64,000 nt of DNA from Streptomyces longhuiensis (GCF_020616555.1 NZ_CP085173.1:2418001-2482000), one strand, 5' to 3'; shown: positions 8,732 through 18,393, counted from the stretch's first letter. Notes: generated by a model from the sequence alone, not told the origin. Translations and numbers: made by a program.

Positions 8732-9589
8732 ATGGAAACCAGCACCGAAGGGGCCGCCGCGGCCGCTCGCCCCGCGTCGCTCTCGCCGTCGCGCGCGAGC
8801 GACTTCATGCAGTGCCCGTTGCTCTACCGGTTCCGGGTGATCGACAAGCTGCCCGAGAAGCCGAGCGAGGCGGCGACCCGCGGCACGCTGGTGCACGCCG
8901 TGCTGGAGAGACTGTTCGACGCTCCGGCGGGAGAGCGGACGGCGCCGCGGGCCAAGGCGCTCATTCCCGGCCAGTGGGACCGGCTGCGCGAGGTGAAGCC
9001 GGAGCTGGCCGACCTGTTCGCGGACGACGGCGAGGGTGAGCGGATGGCGCGCTGGCTCGGCGAGGCCGAGCAACTCGTCGAGCGCTGGTTCACGCTCGAG
9101 GACCCGACGCGTCTGGAGCCCGCCGAGCGGGAGCTGTTCGTCGAGGCCCAGCTGGACTCGGGCCTGAAGCTGCGTGGCATCATCGACCGGGTCGACGTGG
9201 CGCCGACGGGCGAGGTCCGGATCGTCGACTACAAGACGGGCAAGGCCCCGCGCCCCGAGTACGCGGAGGGCGCCCTCTTCCAGATGAAGTTCTACGCGCT
9301 GGTGGTGTGGCGCCTGAAGGGCGTCGTACCGCGGCGGCTCCAGCTGGTCTATCTGGGCAGCGGCGACGTGCTGACGTACGACCCGGTGGTGGCGGACCTG
9401 GAGCGGGTGGAGCGCAAGCTGCACGCGCTGTGGGACGCGATCCAGCTGGCCACGGAGACGGGCGAGTGGCGGCCGCGCCCGACGAAGCTGTGCGGTTGGT
9501 GCGACCATCAGGCGGTTTGCCCGGAGTTCGGTGGGACTCCCCCGCCGTATCCGCTTCAGATCAGGGTGCCCGGGTCCGACGCCGGCTAG
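8732..9589 (+). CDS. RecB family exonuclease with predicted Fe-S cluster
   Basis: A 285-residue PD-(D/E)XK nuclease of the RecB/Cas4 type. SLSPSRASDFMQCP near the N-terminus supplies Cys28, the core nuclease motifs are GIIDRVDVA and VRIVDYKTGK, and Cys254, Cys257 and Cys263 (CGWCDHQAVC) complete a four-cysteine arrangement like the 4Fe-4S staple of AddB and Cas4. No helicase domain or cas gene is attached, so this is a stand-alone DNA nuclease conserved in actinobacteria, probably for repair. The ATG at 8732 is the natural start; the frame is open upstream but the extra 54 residues look random and lack a ribosome site. Confidence 0.9.
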   Translation: METSTEGAAAAARPASLSPSRASDFMQCPLLYRFRVIDKLPEKPSEAATRGTLVHAVLERLFDAPAGERTAPRAKALIPGQWDRLREVKPELADLFADDGEGERMARWLGEAEQLVERWFTLEDPTRLEPAERELFVEAQLDSGLKLRGIIDRVDVAPTGEVRIVDYKTGKAPRPEYAEGALFQMKFYALVVWRLKGVVPRRLQLVYLGSGDVLTYDPVVADLERVERKLHALWDAIQLATETGEWRPRPTKLCGWCDHQAVCPEFGGTPPPYPLQIRVPGSDAG

Positions 9590-9627
9590 CAGGGCAGAAT
9601 GGGCCCGGACTACCGAAGGAGAGTTAC

Positions 9628-10299
9628 GTGGCGATCCGCGTCCTACTGGTCGACGACCAGCCGCTGCTCCGTACCGGGTTCCGGATGATTCTGGAGGCCG
9701 AGCAGGACATCGCGGTCGTCGGCGAGGCCGGAGACGGCCTGCAGGCGCTCGACCAGGTCCGTGCCCTGCAGCCCGATGTGGTGTTGATGGACATCCGCAT
9801 GCCGCGGATGGACGGTGTCGAGGCGACCCGGCAGATCACCGGCCCCGGCCGGGACGGTGCGGCGAAGGTGCTCGTCCTGACGACGTTCGACCTCGACGAG
9901 TACGTGGTCGAGGCGCTGCGCGCCGGCGCCAGCGGCTTCCTGCTGAAGGACGCCCCGGCCAACGAGCTGGTGCAGGCGATCCGGGTGGTCGCGGCGGGCG
10001 AGGCGATGCTCGCGCCGAGCATCACGCGCCGGCTGCTCGACAAGTACGCGGACCATCTCCCGTCGGGTGACGACCCGGTGCCCGACACACTGCACACGCT
10101 GACCGAGCGTGAGGTCGAGGTCCTGAAGCTCGTGGCGCGCGGCATGTCGAACGCAGAGATCGCGGCGGATCTGTTCGTCAGCGAGACGACGGTGAAGACC
10201 CATGTCGGCCATGTGCTGACGAAGTTGGGGCTGCGCGACCGCGTGCAGGCGGCGGTGTACGCGTACGAGAGCGGTCTGGTGCGTCCCGGCGCCCAGTAG
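9628..10299 (+). CDS. NarL/FixJ-family response regulator
   Basis: A two-component DNA-binding regulator (223 aa). The receiver domain starts MAIRVLLVDDQPLLRTG with phosphoacceptor Asp55 in VVLMDIRMPRMDG, and the LuxR-type helix-turn-helix occupies about residues 155-220 (LTEREVEVLKLVARGMSNAEIA, VKTHVGHVLTKLGLRDR). GTG 9628 is preceded by GAAGGAGAG. No histidine kinase gene lies beside it, so it is an orphan here; its partner and targets cannot be deduced. It ends 33 nt before a very strong stem-loop. Confidence 0.93.
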   Translation: MAIRVLLVDDQPLLRTGFRMILEAEQDIAVVGEAGDGLQALDQVRALQPDVVLMDIRMPRMDGVEATRQITGPGRDGAAKVLVLTTFDLDEYVVEALRAGASGFLLKDAPANELVQAIRVVAAGEAMLAPSITRRLLDKYADHLPSGDDPVPDTLHTLTEREVEVLKLVARGMSNAEIAADLFVSETTVKTHVGHVLTKLGLRDRVQAAVYAYESGLVRPGAQ

Positions 10300-10331
10300 A
10301 AGGCTCCGGCACGAGCAATGGCGTCTGAGAG

Positions 10332-10380
10332 AACAGGCCGGTGGCCGCCTCCCGCGAAGGGAGGCGGCCACCGGCCTGTT
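10332..10380. terminator. Long perfect stem-loop between response regulator and first peptide-binding lipoprotein
   Basis: A 22-bp perfectly paired stem with a 5-nt loop and A/T ends, lying between convergent genes. It is likely to stop transcription from both sides. Confidence 0.85.
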
Positions 10381-10399
10381 GCGTGGTGCGTCGGTCGGC

Positions 10400-11983
10400 T
10401 CAGCCCTTGCTGATCTCCCAGAAGCGGAACACGGTCGACGCGTCGAGGCAGGACTCCAGGCCGTAGACGCTGTCGCGGACGACGGCGTACTGCTTGGCCT
10501 GCCAGACGGGCAGGACCGGGAGCTGGTCGGCGACGATGTTCTGGAGCTGCTCGAAGTCCCGGTCGGTGGACGCCCGGTCGCTCTCTGCCCCGGTCTCCGG
10601 GATGATCTTCCCGGTGATGGTGCTGTTGGTGTAGTTGTTCCCGAGCACGTTGCCGGCGCCGAAGAAGGGCTGGGTGAAGTTGTCGGGGTCCGGGTAGTCC
10701 GGGACCCAGCCCTTCACGTACACGCCGTACTTGCCGGTCTTGATGTCCTTCTCGTACTGGCCGAACTCGATGGACTTCATGTCGGCGTCGAACAGGCCGC
10801 TCGCGTTGAGCTGCTTGGCGACGGCCGCCAGTTCCTGGTCGGTGGCGGGGCCGTAGCGCGAGGGCGTCGACCAGAGGGTGATCTTCACCTTGCCGGTGAT
10901 GCCGTCGGCGCGCAGCGCGGCGCGGGCCTTGGCGGGCGAGGGGTGGGCGCCGTAGGTGTCGAAGAAGGCCGTGTTGTGGCCGCTGATGCCCGCCGGGATG
11001 ATCGAGTACAGCGGGGTGGCGGTGTCCTGGTAGACCTCGTCGACCAGGGCGTCCCGGTCGATCAGGTACGCCATGGCCTTGCGCACGGACAGGCGTCCCG
11101 CGACGGGGTCCTTCATGTTGAAGACCAGGTGCTGGACCTCGGCGCTGGTGCCCTCGACGACGTCCACGGGCTTGCTCGTCGAGGTGGAGTTCTCGATGCT
11201 TGCGATGTCCTTGGCGGCGAGTCCGCGGTAGGCGAGGTCGATGTCGCCGCCGACGAGGGCCTTCTTCAGGCCCGCCTGGTCGCCGTGGAAGAACTTGATG
11301 GTCATGCCGGAGTTCTGGACCTTCGCGGTGCCCTTGTAGCCCGGGTTGACCGAGAAGACGGCCTTCTTCTTGTCGAAGGAGTCCAGCTTGTAGGGGCCGG
11401 AGCCGACGGCCTTGCCGTCCGTGCGCAGGCCGTCCATGGAGTAGGCGGTGTGGTCGACGATGGAACCGGCGCCGGACGCGATCTTGCTGGGGAAGGTGGC
11501 GTCCGCGTGCTTCAGCTTGAAGACGACCGTCTTGGCGTTCGGCGTCTCGACCTTGTCGAGCATGGGGAACATGATCGCCGGGCCGGCGTCGTCACCGATG
11601 TTCATCATGCGGTCGAAGGAGAACTTGACGTCCTTCGAGGTGAGCTTGTGGCCGTTGCTGAACGTGAGGCCGTCGCGCAGGGTGCAGGAGTAGACGCGGG
11701 TGCCGGAGTCCGTGAAGGAGCACTCCTTGGCGGCTTCGGGTTCCGGCTCCGTGCTGCCCTTGGGGAAGCTCAGGAGCGACTGGAACACGTTGTTGAACAG
11801 CAGCCACGACCCCGGGTCGTAGCCGGACGCCGGATCGGTGGCCTGGATGTCGTCGGACATTCCCATGACCACGGCCCCGCCCTGCCCGGCGGCATCGCCC
11901 TGGTCGGTGCCGCAGCCGGCCAGCAGGGCCGCGGTGAGTCCCGTCCCGAGGGGCAGGACCAGCCACTGGTTGCGCATTCTCAC
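10400..11983 (-). CDS. Solute-binding lipoprotein, family 5 (peptide ABC transporter), copy 1
   Basis: An extracytoplasmic oligopeptide-type binding protein (527 aa). The N-terminus MRMRNQWLVLPLGTG leads into the lipobox LLAGC with the lipidated Cys24. The body follows the SBP family 5 plan (DGLTFSNGHKLTSKDVKFSFDRMM, AYLIDRDALVDEVY, the Asp-rich PDYPDPDNFTQPFF segment). The second copy immediately upstream is clearly paralogous across the whole length. No permease or ATPase genes adjoin either copy, so they must feed a transporter encoded elsewhere or act as sensors. The 76-nt gap from copy 2 permits co-transcription. Confidence 0.92.
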   Translation of the reverse strand: MRMRNQWLVLPLGTGLTAALLAGCGTDQGDAAGQGGAVVMGMSDDIQATDPASGYDPGSWLLFNNVFQSLLSFPKGSTEPEPEAAKECSFTDSGTRVYSCTLRDGLTFSNGHKLTSKDVKFSFDRMMNIGDDAGPAIMFPMLDKVETPNAKTVVFKLKHADATFPSKIASGAGSIVDHTAYSMDGLRTDGKAVGSGPYKLDSFDKKKAVFSVNPGYKGTAKVQNSGMTIKFFHGDQAGLKKALVGGDIDLAYRGLAAKDIASIENSTSTSKPVDVVEGTSAEVQHLVFNMKDPVAGRLSVRKAMAYLIDRDALVDEVYQDTATPLYSIIPAGISGHNTAFFDTYGAHPSPAKARAALRADGITGKVKITLWSTPSRYGPATDQELAAVAKQLNASGLFDADMKSIEFGQYEKDIKTGKYGVYVKGWVPDYPDPDNFTQPFFGAGNVLGNNYTNSTITGKIIPETGAESDRASTDRDFEQLQNIVADQLPVLPVWQAKQYAVVRDSVYGLESCLDASTVFRFWEISKG

Positions 11984-12059
11984 GTACGTGCCTTGTCGTC
12001 AGTGGTGCGGAAATCGGGCGAGCCGGCCGCCCGCAGGGGGAGGCCGGCTCGCGCGGGGA

Positions 12060-13664
12060 TCAGCCGCTCACGCCGCGGCCGAGCTCCCAGAGCTGAAGGA
12101 TCGAGGAGGAGCTCAGCGCCCACTCGACTCCGGTGATGTCGTCGCGGGCGGCGACGTACTGCTTGCCCTGCCAGAGCGGGAGGACCGGCACGTCGTCGGC
12201 GACGATGTTCTGGATGCTGGTGAGGCTCTTGGAGGCGGTCAGCCGGTCGGCCTCACGACGGGACTCGGGGATGAGCTGGTCCCGGATCGTGCTGTTCGCG
12301 TACGGGGACGCGAGGAAGTTGTCCTTGTCGAGGAACGGCGCGATGAAGTTGTCGGCGTCGGGGAAGTCGGGGAACCAGCCGAGGCCGTAGACGTCGTACT
12401 TGCCCTTGAGTTCGGAGGCGCGGTACGTGTCCCAGGCGTCGCCCTTGATGCCGACGTCGAACAGGCCGCTGGAGTTGAGCTGCTTCTTGAGCACCTCGAA
12501 CTCCCGCTTGGTGGCGGGGCCGTAGTGGTCGGTCGTGTAGTGCAGGGTCAGCTTCACCGGCGTGGTGATGTCGGCCCGGGACAGGATCGAGCGGGCCTTG
12601 GAGACGCTCGGCTCGCTGTACCGGTTGAAGAACGAGTTCGTGTGGCCGGTGATGCCGGCGGGCACGAGCGAGTAGAGCGGCTCGGCGGAGGTGCCGTAGA
12701 CGTCGGCCGTGAGCTGGCCGCGGTCGACGACCTGCGCCATGGCCTGGCGGACCGCCTTGCTCTTGACCACCGGGGCGCTGGTGTCGAATCCGAGGTAACG
12801 GATCTCCATGCCCGGCATCTCGACCAGGTTGATGTTCTTGCTCGGGTTGTCCGAGAGCTGCTTGATCTGCTCCGGCGACATGGTGCGCGTCATCATGTCG
12901 ACGTCGCCCTTTTCGAGGGCCTTGCCCATGGCGCCGGCGTCCGCGAAGGAGACCAGCTCCACCTTGTCGTTCTTCGGCTTCAACTGCCCCTTGTAGTGGG
13001 GGTTCTTGGTGAAGACGGCCTTGACGAGGGTGTTGTTCTTGACCTTGGCGTCAAGGGTGTACGGGCCGGAGCCGTCGACCGCGAAGCCGTTGCGCAGCTT
13101 CCCCTTCGTGTAGTCGTCGGGGTTGACGATGCCGGCGGTGGGTGTGGCCAGCTTGTACGGGAAGGTGGCGTCGGGGCTCTTCAGGTGGAAGATGACCTCG
13201 CTGCGGCCCTTGGTCTCGATCGTGTCGACGCTGGAGAGCAGCGCGGAGGAGCCGCTGTCGCTCTTGATGCCGAGCACGCGGTCGATGGAGAACTTCACGT
13301 CCGAGGCGGTGACGGGGGTGCCGTCGGCGTACGCGAGGCCTTTGCGCAGGGTGCAGGAGTAGCGCTCGTTGCCGGTGTCGGTGAAGCCGCAGGTCTGGGC
13401 GGCCTCGGGCACCGGCTCGCCGCCGCCGCGCGGCATGGCCATCAGGGTCTGGATGGTCTGGCGCAGCACGTTCCAGGAACCCGCGTCGTAGGCGTACGCG
13501 GGGTCGAACGGGGCCGGGACCGCCTTCGAGGCAACGAACCGGTCGGTGGTACCGACGGCGATCGGGTTGCCGTCCTTGCCCCCGCTGTCGGACCCGCCGC
13601 AGGCGGCGAGCACAGGCGCGAGCAGGCCGATGACGGCCGGCAACACCAAAGTCTTGCGGTTCAT
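12060..13664 (-). CDS. Solute-binding lipoprotein, family 5 (peptide ABC transporter), copy 2
   Basis: Paralogue of the neighbouring lipoprotein (534 aa). MNRKTLVLPAVIGLLAPVLAAC gives a signal peptide with lipobox LAAC and lipidated Cys22. It has the same conserved blocks (TVTASDVKFSIDRVLG, QAMAQVVDRGQLTADVYG, WFPDFPDADNFIAPFL). The ATG at 13664 has GGAGAA upstream; an upstream in-frame start at 13706 would put 14 charged residues ahead of the signal peptide and is less likely. The pair presumably arose by tandem duplication. Family members bind peptides, nickel, heme or sugars, and nothing in the sequence narrows the ligand. Confidence 0.92.
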   Translation of the reverse strand: MNRKTLVLPAVIGLLAPVLAACGGSDSGGKDGNPIAVGTTDRFVASKAVPAPFDPAYAYDAGSWNVLRQTIQTLMAMPRGGGEPVPEAAQTCGFTDTGNERYSCTLRKGLAYADGTPVTASDVKFSIDRVLGIKSDSGSSALLSSVDTIETKGRSEVIFHLKSPDATFPYKLATPTAGIVNPDDYTKGKLRNGFAVDGSGPYTLDAKVKNNTLVKAVFTKNPHYKGQLKPKNDKVELVSFADAGAMGKALEKGDVDMMTRTMSPEQIKQLSDNPSKNINLVEMPGMEIRYLGFDTSAPVVKSKAVRQAMAQVVDRGQLTADVYGTSAEPLYSLVPAGITGHTNSFFNRYSEPSVSKARSILSRADITTPVKLTLHYTTDHYGPATKREFEVLKKQLNSSGLFDVGIKGDAWDTYRASELKGKYDVYGLGWFPDFPDADNFIAPFLDKDNFLASPYANSTIRDQLIPESRREADRLTASKSLTSIQNIVADDVPVLPLWQGKQYVAARDDITGVEWALSSSSILQLWELGRGVSG

Positions 13665-14033
13665 GCTCGAAGTTCTCCAGAGCTGTCGATCCCGTGGGCC
13701 CGGCAACGGGGGTGGTGTCGACGGGACACGAGGGGTTACGGCGATGTTCTCGCCACGACATTAATGCGCACGGCGAAGCGTCCCGAAGGGGCCGGAGCCA
13801 CGGCTTCATCACGCTGCGAAACCGGGCGCGGACACACCGATAACCCCACAGGGGTCTCTTCGGCTCAGGGTCCGACCAATCGGGACACAAGGTCACTCGG
13901 GATGGAGCGGGAGGTGGGGTCGCAGCACAGGTCCGCATACCTGTCGACCCCACGTCGAGTGGGAAACGTCACACGCTCAACTGGGTTGATGGGCACAGCA
14001 TTTCGGCCACGCGCGAGCGGTGTTACCGAAGGT
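13665..14033. other. Gene-free stretch upstream of peptide-binding lipoprotein copy 2
   Basis: This 369-nt stretch holds no convincing ORF. It contains the compound stem-loop at 13914-13953 (described separately) and presumably the promoter for the two lipoprotein genes, which I cannot pin to specific hexamers. Confidence 0.4.
13914..13953 (-). terminator. Compound stem-loop downstream of the HAD phosphatase gene
   Basis: GTGGGGTCG pairs with CGACCCCAC, and inside it ACAGGT pairs with ACCTGT around a 6-nt loop, with a 4-nt bulge on one side. It lies 80 nt past the HAD gene stop and could end that transcript or act as a leader structure of the lipoprotein mRNA. Confidence 0.5.
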
Positions 14034-14729
14034 TCAGTAGCCCATCAGCCCATGGAGAAAAGGCAGGTTGACGTGTTCGAGCGAGGGGACGACGGTGCGC
14101 CGATAGGCGGGTGCGATGGGGGCCACGGAGGGTACGGCGACGACGTGGCAGCCGGCCGCCTCGGCGGCGGCGACACCGGTGGCGGTGTCCTCGATGACGG
14201 CGCATCTGGCCGGATCCGCACCCAGTCCCGCGGCGGCGAGCAGGTACGGGTCGGGGTACGGCTTCGTCCGCTCGACCTCGTCACCTGCGACCGTGAGCGC
14301 GAAGTGCTCCGGGCCGAGCGAGGTCAGGACCCGGTCGATGATGCGCCGGTGAGAGGCGGACACGAGGGCCATGGGCACCTCGTGGGCAGCGAGTTCGGCA
14401 AGCAGCCGCGCGGCACCCGGCATGAGCGGCAGGGCACTGCTGATGCGCTCCTCGAAGCCGTCGTTGAGCAGCACGGTCAGCTCGGGGAGCGTGATGTCCG
14501 CGCCGGTCGCCTCGATGAGGAAGCCGGCACTGCGGGTCATGGGGCCGCCGACGACGACTTCGCGCCACGCCTCGTCGAGCGCGTGCCCCAGCGAGCCGAA
14601 GACGGCGACCTCGGCGTCCCACCAGAAGCCTTCGGTGTCCACCAGAGTGCCGTCCATGTCGAGGAGCACGGCCTGCAGGGCGGAGCCTTCGGCCGTTCGG
14701 GTACCGAGAGCGGGGACCGTACTGGTCAT
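14034..14729 (-). CDS. HAD-superfamily hydrolase (beta-phosphoglucomutase-like phosphatase)
   Basis: A cytoplasmic phosphatase of the HAD subfamily IA (231 aa). Motif I is VLLDMDGTLVDTEG with nucleophile and acid Asp residues, motif II lies near MALVSASHRRIIDRVL, the Lys motif is in ERTKPYPDPYL, and motif IV is CAVIEDTATGVAAAEAAGCHVVAV. The helical cap between motifs I and II is of the small phosphonatase/beta-PGM type. Substrates of this group include sugar phosphates and glycerol-3-phosphate, and the specific one cannot be read out. It is downstream of metH on the same strand but separated by a terminator. Confidence 0.9.
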   Translation of the reverse strand: MTSTVPALGTRTAEGSALQAVLLDMDGTLVDTEGFWWDAEVAVFGSLGHALDEAWREVVVGGPMTRSAGFLIEATGADITLPELTVLLNDGFEERISSALPLMPGAARLLAELAAHEVPMALVSASHRRIIDRVLTSLGPEHFALTVAGDEVERTKPYPDPYLLAAAGLGADPARCAVIEDTATGVAAAEAAGCHVVAVPSVAPIAPAYRRTVVPSLEHVNLPFLHGLMGY

Positions 14730-14756
14730 CCGGGCACACCTCCGTGAGGGACGAGA

Positions 14757-14795
14757 AGGCCGGCTGCCTCCTTTTGACAGGAAGGCAACCGGCCT
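14757..14795 (-). terminator. Terminator downstream of metH
   Basis: AGGCCGGCTGCC and GGCAACCGGCCT form a stem of about 12 bp with one G-T pair, followed by a T/C-rich loop. It sits about 77 nt past the metH stop and immediately before the start of the HAD gene. Confidence 0.65.
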
Positions 14796-14871
14796 GCACT
14801 GGACCGACCAGTGTACGACTTCTGCGGATCAGTGCGCGCGTCGGCGACACGCGGGCGGTCTGCGGACCACG

Positions 14872-17800
14872 TCAGCGCGCGTTGAAGTACTTCGCCTCGG
14901 GGTGGTGGATGACGATCGCGTCCGTGGACTGCTCCGGGTGGAGCTGGAACTCCTCGGAGAGGTGGACGCCGATGCGCTCGGGCTCCAGGAGCTGTGCGAT
15001 CTTGGCGCGGTCCTCGAGGTCCGGGCACGCTCCGTAGCCGAGCGAGAAGCGGGCGCCGCGGTACTTGAGCGCGAACATGTCCTCCATCTCGGCGGGGTCC
15101 TCGCCCGAGAAGCCCAGCTCCGAACGGACGCGTGCGTGCCAGTACTCGGCGAGGGCCTCGGCCAACTGGACGGACAGGCCGTGCAGTTCGAGGTAGTCGC
15201 GGTACGAGTTCGACTCGAAGAGCTTGGCGGTCTCCTCGCCGATCCGGGAGCCGACGGTGACGACCTGGAGGCCGACGACGTCGGTCTCGCCCGACTCCTC
15301 GGGACGGAAGAAGTCCGCGAGACACAGCCGGCGACCGCGGCGCTGGCGCGGGAACGTGAAGCGGGTGCGCTCGTTGCCCTGGTCGTCGAGGATGATCAGG
15401 TCCTCGCCCTTGGACACACACGGGAAGTAGCCGTAGACGACGGCCGCCTCCAGGAGGTTCTTGGTGTGCAGCTCGTCCAGCCAGCCGCGCAGCCGCGGGC
15501 GGCCCTCGGTCTCCACCAGCTCCTCGTACGTGGGCCCGTCGCCGGTGCGCGCCTGCTTGAGGCCCCACTGGCCCTTGAACAGGGCGCCCTCGTCCAGCCA
15601 GGACGCGTACTCCTTGAGCTGGATGCCCTTGATGACGCGGGTGCCCCAGAAGGGAGGCTCGGGGACCGGGTTGTCGGTGGACGTGTCGGAGCGCGCCGGC
15701 TCCTCGTCGGGCCGCTCCTCGATCTGTACGGCGCCCGCCTTTACCCGGCGCTGCTTGAGCTCGGGGAGCGTGGCGCCGGGGACGCCCCGCTTGACGGCGA
15801 TGAGGGCGTCCATGAGGCGCAGGCCCTCGAACGCGTCGCGCGCGTAACGGACTTCGCCCTCGTAGATCTCGTGGAGGTCCTGCTCGACGTACGCCCTCGT
15901 CAGTGCCGCGCCGCCGAGGATCACGGGGAAGTCGGCGGCCATCTTGCGCTGGTTGAGCTCCTCCAGGTTCTCCTTCATGATCACCGTGGACTTGACGAGG
16001 AGTCCGGACATGCCGATGACATCGGCCTTGTGCTCCTCGGCGGCTTCCAGGATCGCGGAGACGGGCTGCTTGATGCCGAGGTTGACGACGTTGTAGCCGT
16101 TGTTCGACAGGATGATGTCGACGAGGTTCTTGCCGATGTCGTGGACGTCGCCGCGCACGGTGGCCAGGACGATGGTGCCCTTGCCCTCGGCGTCGGACTT
16201 CTCCATGTGCGGCTCCAGATAGGCCACCGCGTTCTTCATGACCTCGGCGGACTGGAGGACGAACGGCAGCTGCATCTGGCCGGAGCCGAAGAGTTCGCCG
16301 ACGACCTTCATGCCGTCCAGGAGCGTCTCGTTGACGATTTCGAGGGCGGGGCGGGTCTGCAGCGCCTCGTCGAGGTCGGCCTCCAGACCGTTCTTCTCGC
16401 CGTCGATGATGCGGCGCTTGAGTCGCTCGTCCAGGGGCAGCGCGGCGAGCTCCTCGGCCTTGCCGGCCTTGAGGGACTTCGCGGTGGCGCCCTCGAACAG
16501 CGCCATCAGCTTCTGCAGCGGATCGTAGCCCTCGGCGCGACGGTCGTAGATCAGGTCGAGGGCGGTGGTGACCTGCTCGTCGTCGAACCGGGCGATCGGC
16601 AGGATCTTCGACGCGTGCACGATCGCCGAGTCGAGGCCCGCCTTCACGCACTCGTCGAGGAAGACCGAGTTGAGGAGGATGCGGGCGGCCGGGTTGAGGC
16701 CGAAGGAGATGTTCGACAGGCCGAGCGTGGTCTGCACGTCGGGGTGACGGCGCTTCAGCTCACGGATCGCCTCGATGGTGGCGATGCCGTCCTTGCGCGA
16801 CTCCTCCTGGCCGGTACAGATGGTGAAGGTGAGGCAGTCGATGAGGATGTCCGACTCATGGATGCCCCAGTTGCCGGTCAGGTCGTCGATGAGGCGCTCG
16901 GCGATGGCGACCTTGTGCTCGACGGTGCGGGCCTGGCCCTCCTCGTCGATGGTCAGCGCGATCAGGGCGGCGCCGTGCTCCTGCGCGAGGCGGGTGACCT
17001 TCGCGAAGCGGGACTCGGGGCCGTCGCCGTCCTCGTAGTTGACGGAGTTGATGACCGCGCGGCCGCCGAGCTTCTCCAGGCCGGCGCGCAGGACCTCGAC
17101 CTCGGTGGAGTCCAGGACGATCGGCAGGGTGGAGGCGGTGGCGAAGCGCCCGGCCAGCTCCTCCATGTCGGCGACGCCGTCACGGCCCACGTAGTCGACG
17201 CAGAGGTCGAGCATGTGCGCGCCCTCGCGGATCTGGTCGCGGGCCATCTCGACGCAGTCGTCCCAGCGGCCCTCCAGCATGGCCTCGCGGAACTTCTTGG
17301 AGCCGTTGGCGTTCGTGCGCTCGCCGATCGCCATGTACGAGATGTCCTGGCGGAACGGGACCGTCTGGTAGAGCGAGGCGGCGCCCGGCTCGGGGCGCGG
17401 CTCGCGGACGGTGGGGGTGAGGCCGCGGACGCGCTCGACGACCTGGCGCAGGTGCTCGGGGGTGGTGCCGCAGCAGCCGCCGACGAGGGAGAGCCCGTAC
17501 TCGCGGACGAAGGTCTCCTGGGCGTCGGCCAGCTCGGGGGCGGTCAGCGGGTAGTGCGCGCCGTTCTTGCCGAGGACGGGCAGGCCGGCGTTGGGCATGC
17601 AGGACAGCGGGATGCGGGAGTGGCGGGCGAGGTAGCGCAGGTGCTCGCTCATCTCGGCCGGGCCGGTGGCGCAGTTCAGGCCGATCATGTCGATGCCGAG
17701 GGGCTCCAGGGCGGTCAGCGCCGCGCCGATCTCGGAGCCGAGGAGCATCGTGCCGGTGGTCTCGACCGTGACCGAGCAGATCAGCGGGAGGTTCGTACCG

Positions 17801-18393
17801 GTGGCGTCGAGGGCGCGGCGGGCGCCGATGATCGAGGCCTTCGTCTGGAGCAGGTCCTGCGTCGTCTCGACGAGGAGCGCGTCGGCGCCGCCGGCGATCA
17901 TGCCCTCGGCGTTCTGCTGGTAGGCGTCGCGCAGCGCCGTGTACGCGGCGTGGCCGAGGGTGGGCAGCTTGGTGCCGGGGCCCATGGAGCCGAGGACCCA
18001 GCGCTGCTGTCCGGTGCTCGTGGTGAACTCGTCGGCGACCTCGCGGGCGATGCGCGCGCCGGCCTCGGAGAGCTCGAAGACGCGCTCGGGGATGTCGTAC
18101 TCCCCCAGGGCCGCGAGGTTCGCGCCGAACGTGTTGGTCTCGACGCAGTCGACGCCGACCGCGAAGTACTCCGAGTGGACCGAGCGGACGATGTCGGGGC
18201 GGGTGACGTTCAGGATCTCGTTGCAGCCTTCGAGGTTCTCGAAGTCCTCGAGGGTCGGGTCCTGCGCCTGGAGCATCGTGCCCATCGCGCCGTCGGCCAC
18301 GACCACGCGGGTGGCCAGGGCTTCACGGAGGGCGTCGGCTCGGGTCCGGCCGGCGGAGTCGGTGGACGGGACGGGCGTTGGCAACGAGGCCAT
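14872..18393 (-). CDS. metH: Cobalamin-dependent methionine synthase MetH
   Basis: Transfers a methyl group from 5-methyltetrahydrofolate to homocysteine through methylcobalamin. The 1173-residue protein has the four modules in order: homocysteine/zinc barrel (VVADGAMGTMLQ... with the NCATG and GGCCGTTPEH zinc-cysteine motifs), the pterin-binding barrel (IGERTNANGSKKF), the cobalamin domain with the GDVHDIGKNLV cobalt-ligand His motif, and the C-terminal SAM-binding reactivation domain ending HPEAKYFNAR. The start ATG 18393 (MASLPTP) has AGGGAG upstream; the open frame to 18636 is not coding-like. I looked in 18394-18680 for a SAM or cobalamin riboswitch and saw none. Confidence 0.97.
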   Translation of the reverse strand: MASLPTPVPSTDSAGRTRADALREALATRVVVADGAMGTMLQAQDPTLEDFENLEGCNEILNVTRPDIVRSVHSEYFAVGVDCVETNTFGANLAALGEYDIPERVFELSEAGARIAREVADEFTTSTGQQRWVLGSMGPGTKLPTLGHAAYTALRDAYQQNAEGMIAGGADALLVETTQDLLQTKASIIGARRALDATGTNLPLICSVTVETTGTMLLGSEIGAALTALEPLGIDMIGLNCATGPAEMSEHLRYLARHSRIPLSCMPNAGLPVLGKNGAHYPLTAPELADAQETFVREYGLSLVGGCCGTTPEHLRQVVERVRGLTPTVREPRPEPGAASLYQTVPFRQDISYMAIGERTNANGSKKFREAMLEGRWDDCVEMARDQIREGAHMLDLCVDYVGRDGVADMEELAGRFATASTLPIVLDSTEVEVLRAGLEKLGGRAVINSVNYEDGDGPESRFAKVTRLAQEHGAALIALTIDEEGQARTVEHKVAIAERLIDDLTGNWGIHESDILIDCLTFTICTGQEESRKDGIATIEAIRELKRRHPDVQTTLGLSNISFGLNPAARILLNSVFLDECVKAGLDSAIVHASKILPIARFDDEQVTTALDLIYDRRAEGYDPLQKLMALFEGATAKSLKAGKAEELAALPLDERLKRRIIDGEKNGLEADLDEALQTRPALEIVNETLLDGMKVVGELFGSGQMQLPFVLQSAEVMKNAVAYLEPHMEKSDAEGKGTIVLATVRGDVHDIGKNLVDIILSNNGYNVVNLGIKQPVSAILEAAEEHKADVIGMSGLLVKSTVIMKENLEELNQRKMAADFPVILGGAALTRAYVEQDLHEIYEGEVRYARDAFEGLRLMDALIAVKRGVPGATLPELKQRRVKAGAVQIEERPDEEPARSDTSTDNPVPEPPFWGTRVIKGIQLKEYASWLDEGALFKGQWGLKQARTGDGPTYEELVETEGRPRLRGWLDELHTKNLLEAAVVYGYFPCVSKGEDLIILDDQGNERTRFTFPRQRRGRRLCLADFFRPEESGETDVVGLQVVTVGSRIGEETAKLFESNSYRDYLELHGLSVQLAEALAEYWHARVRSELGFSGEDPAEMEDMFALKYRGARFSLGYGACPDLEDRAKIAQLLEPERIGVHLSEEFQLHPEQSTDAIVIHHPEAKYFNAR

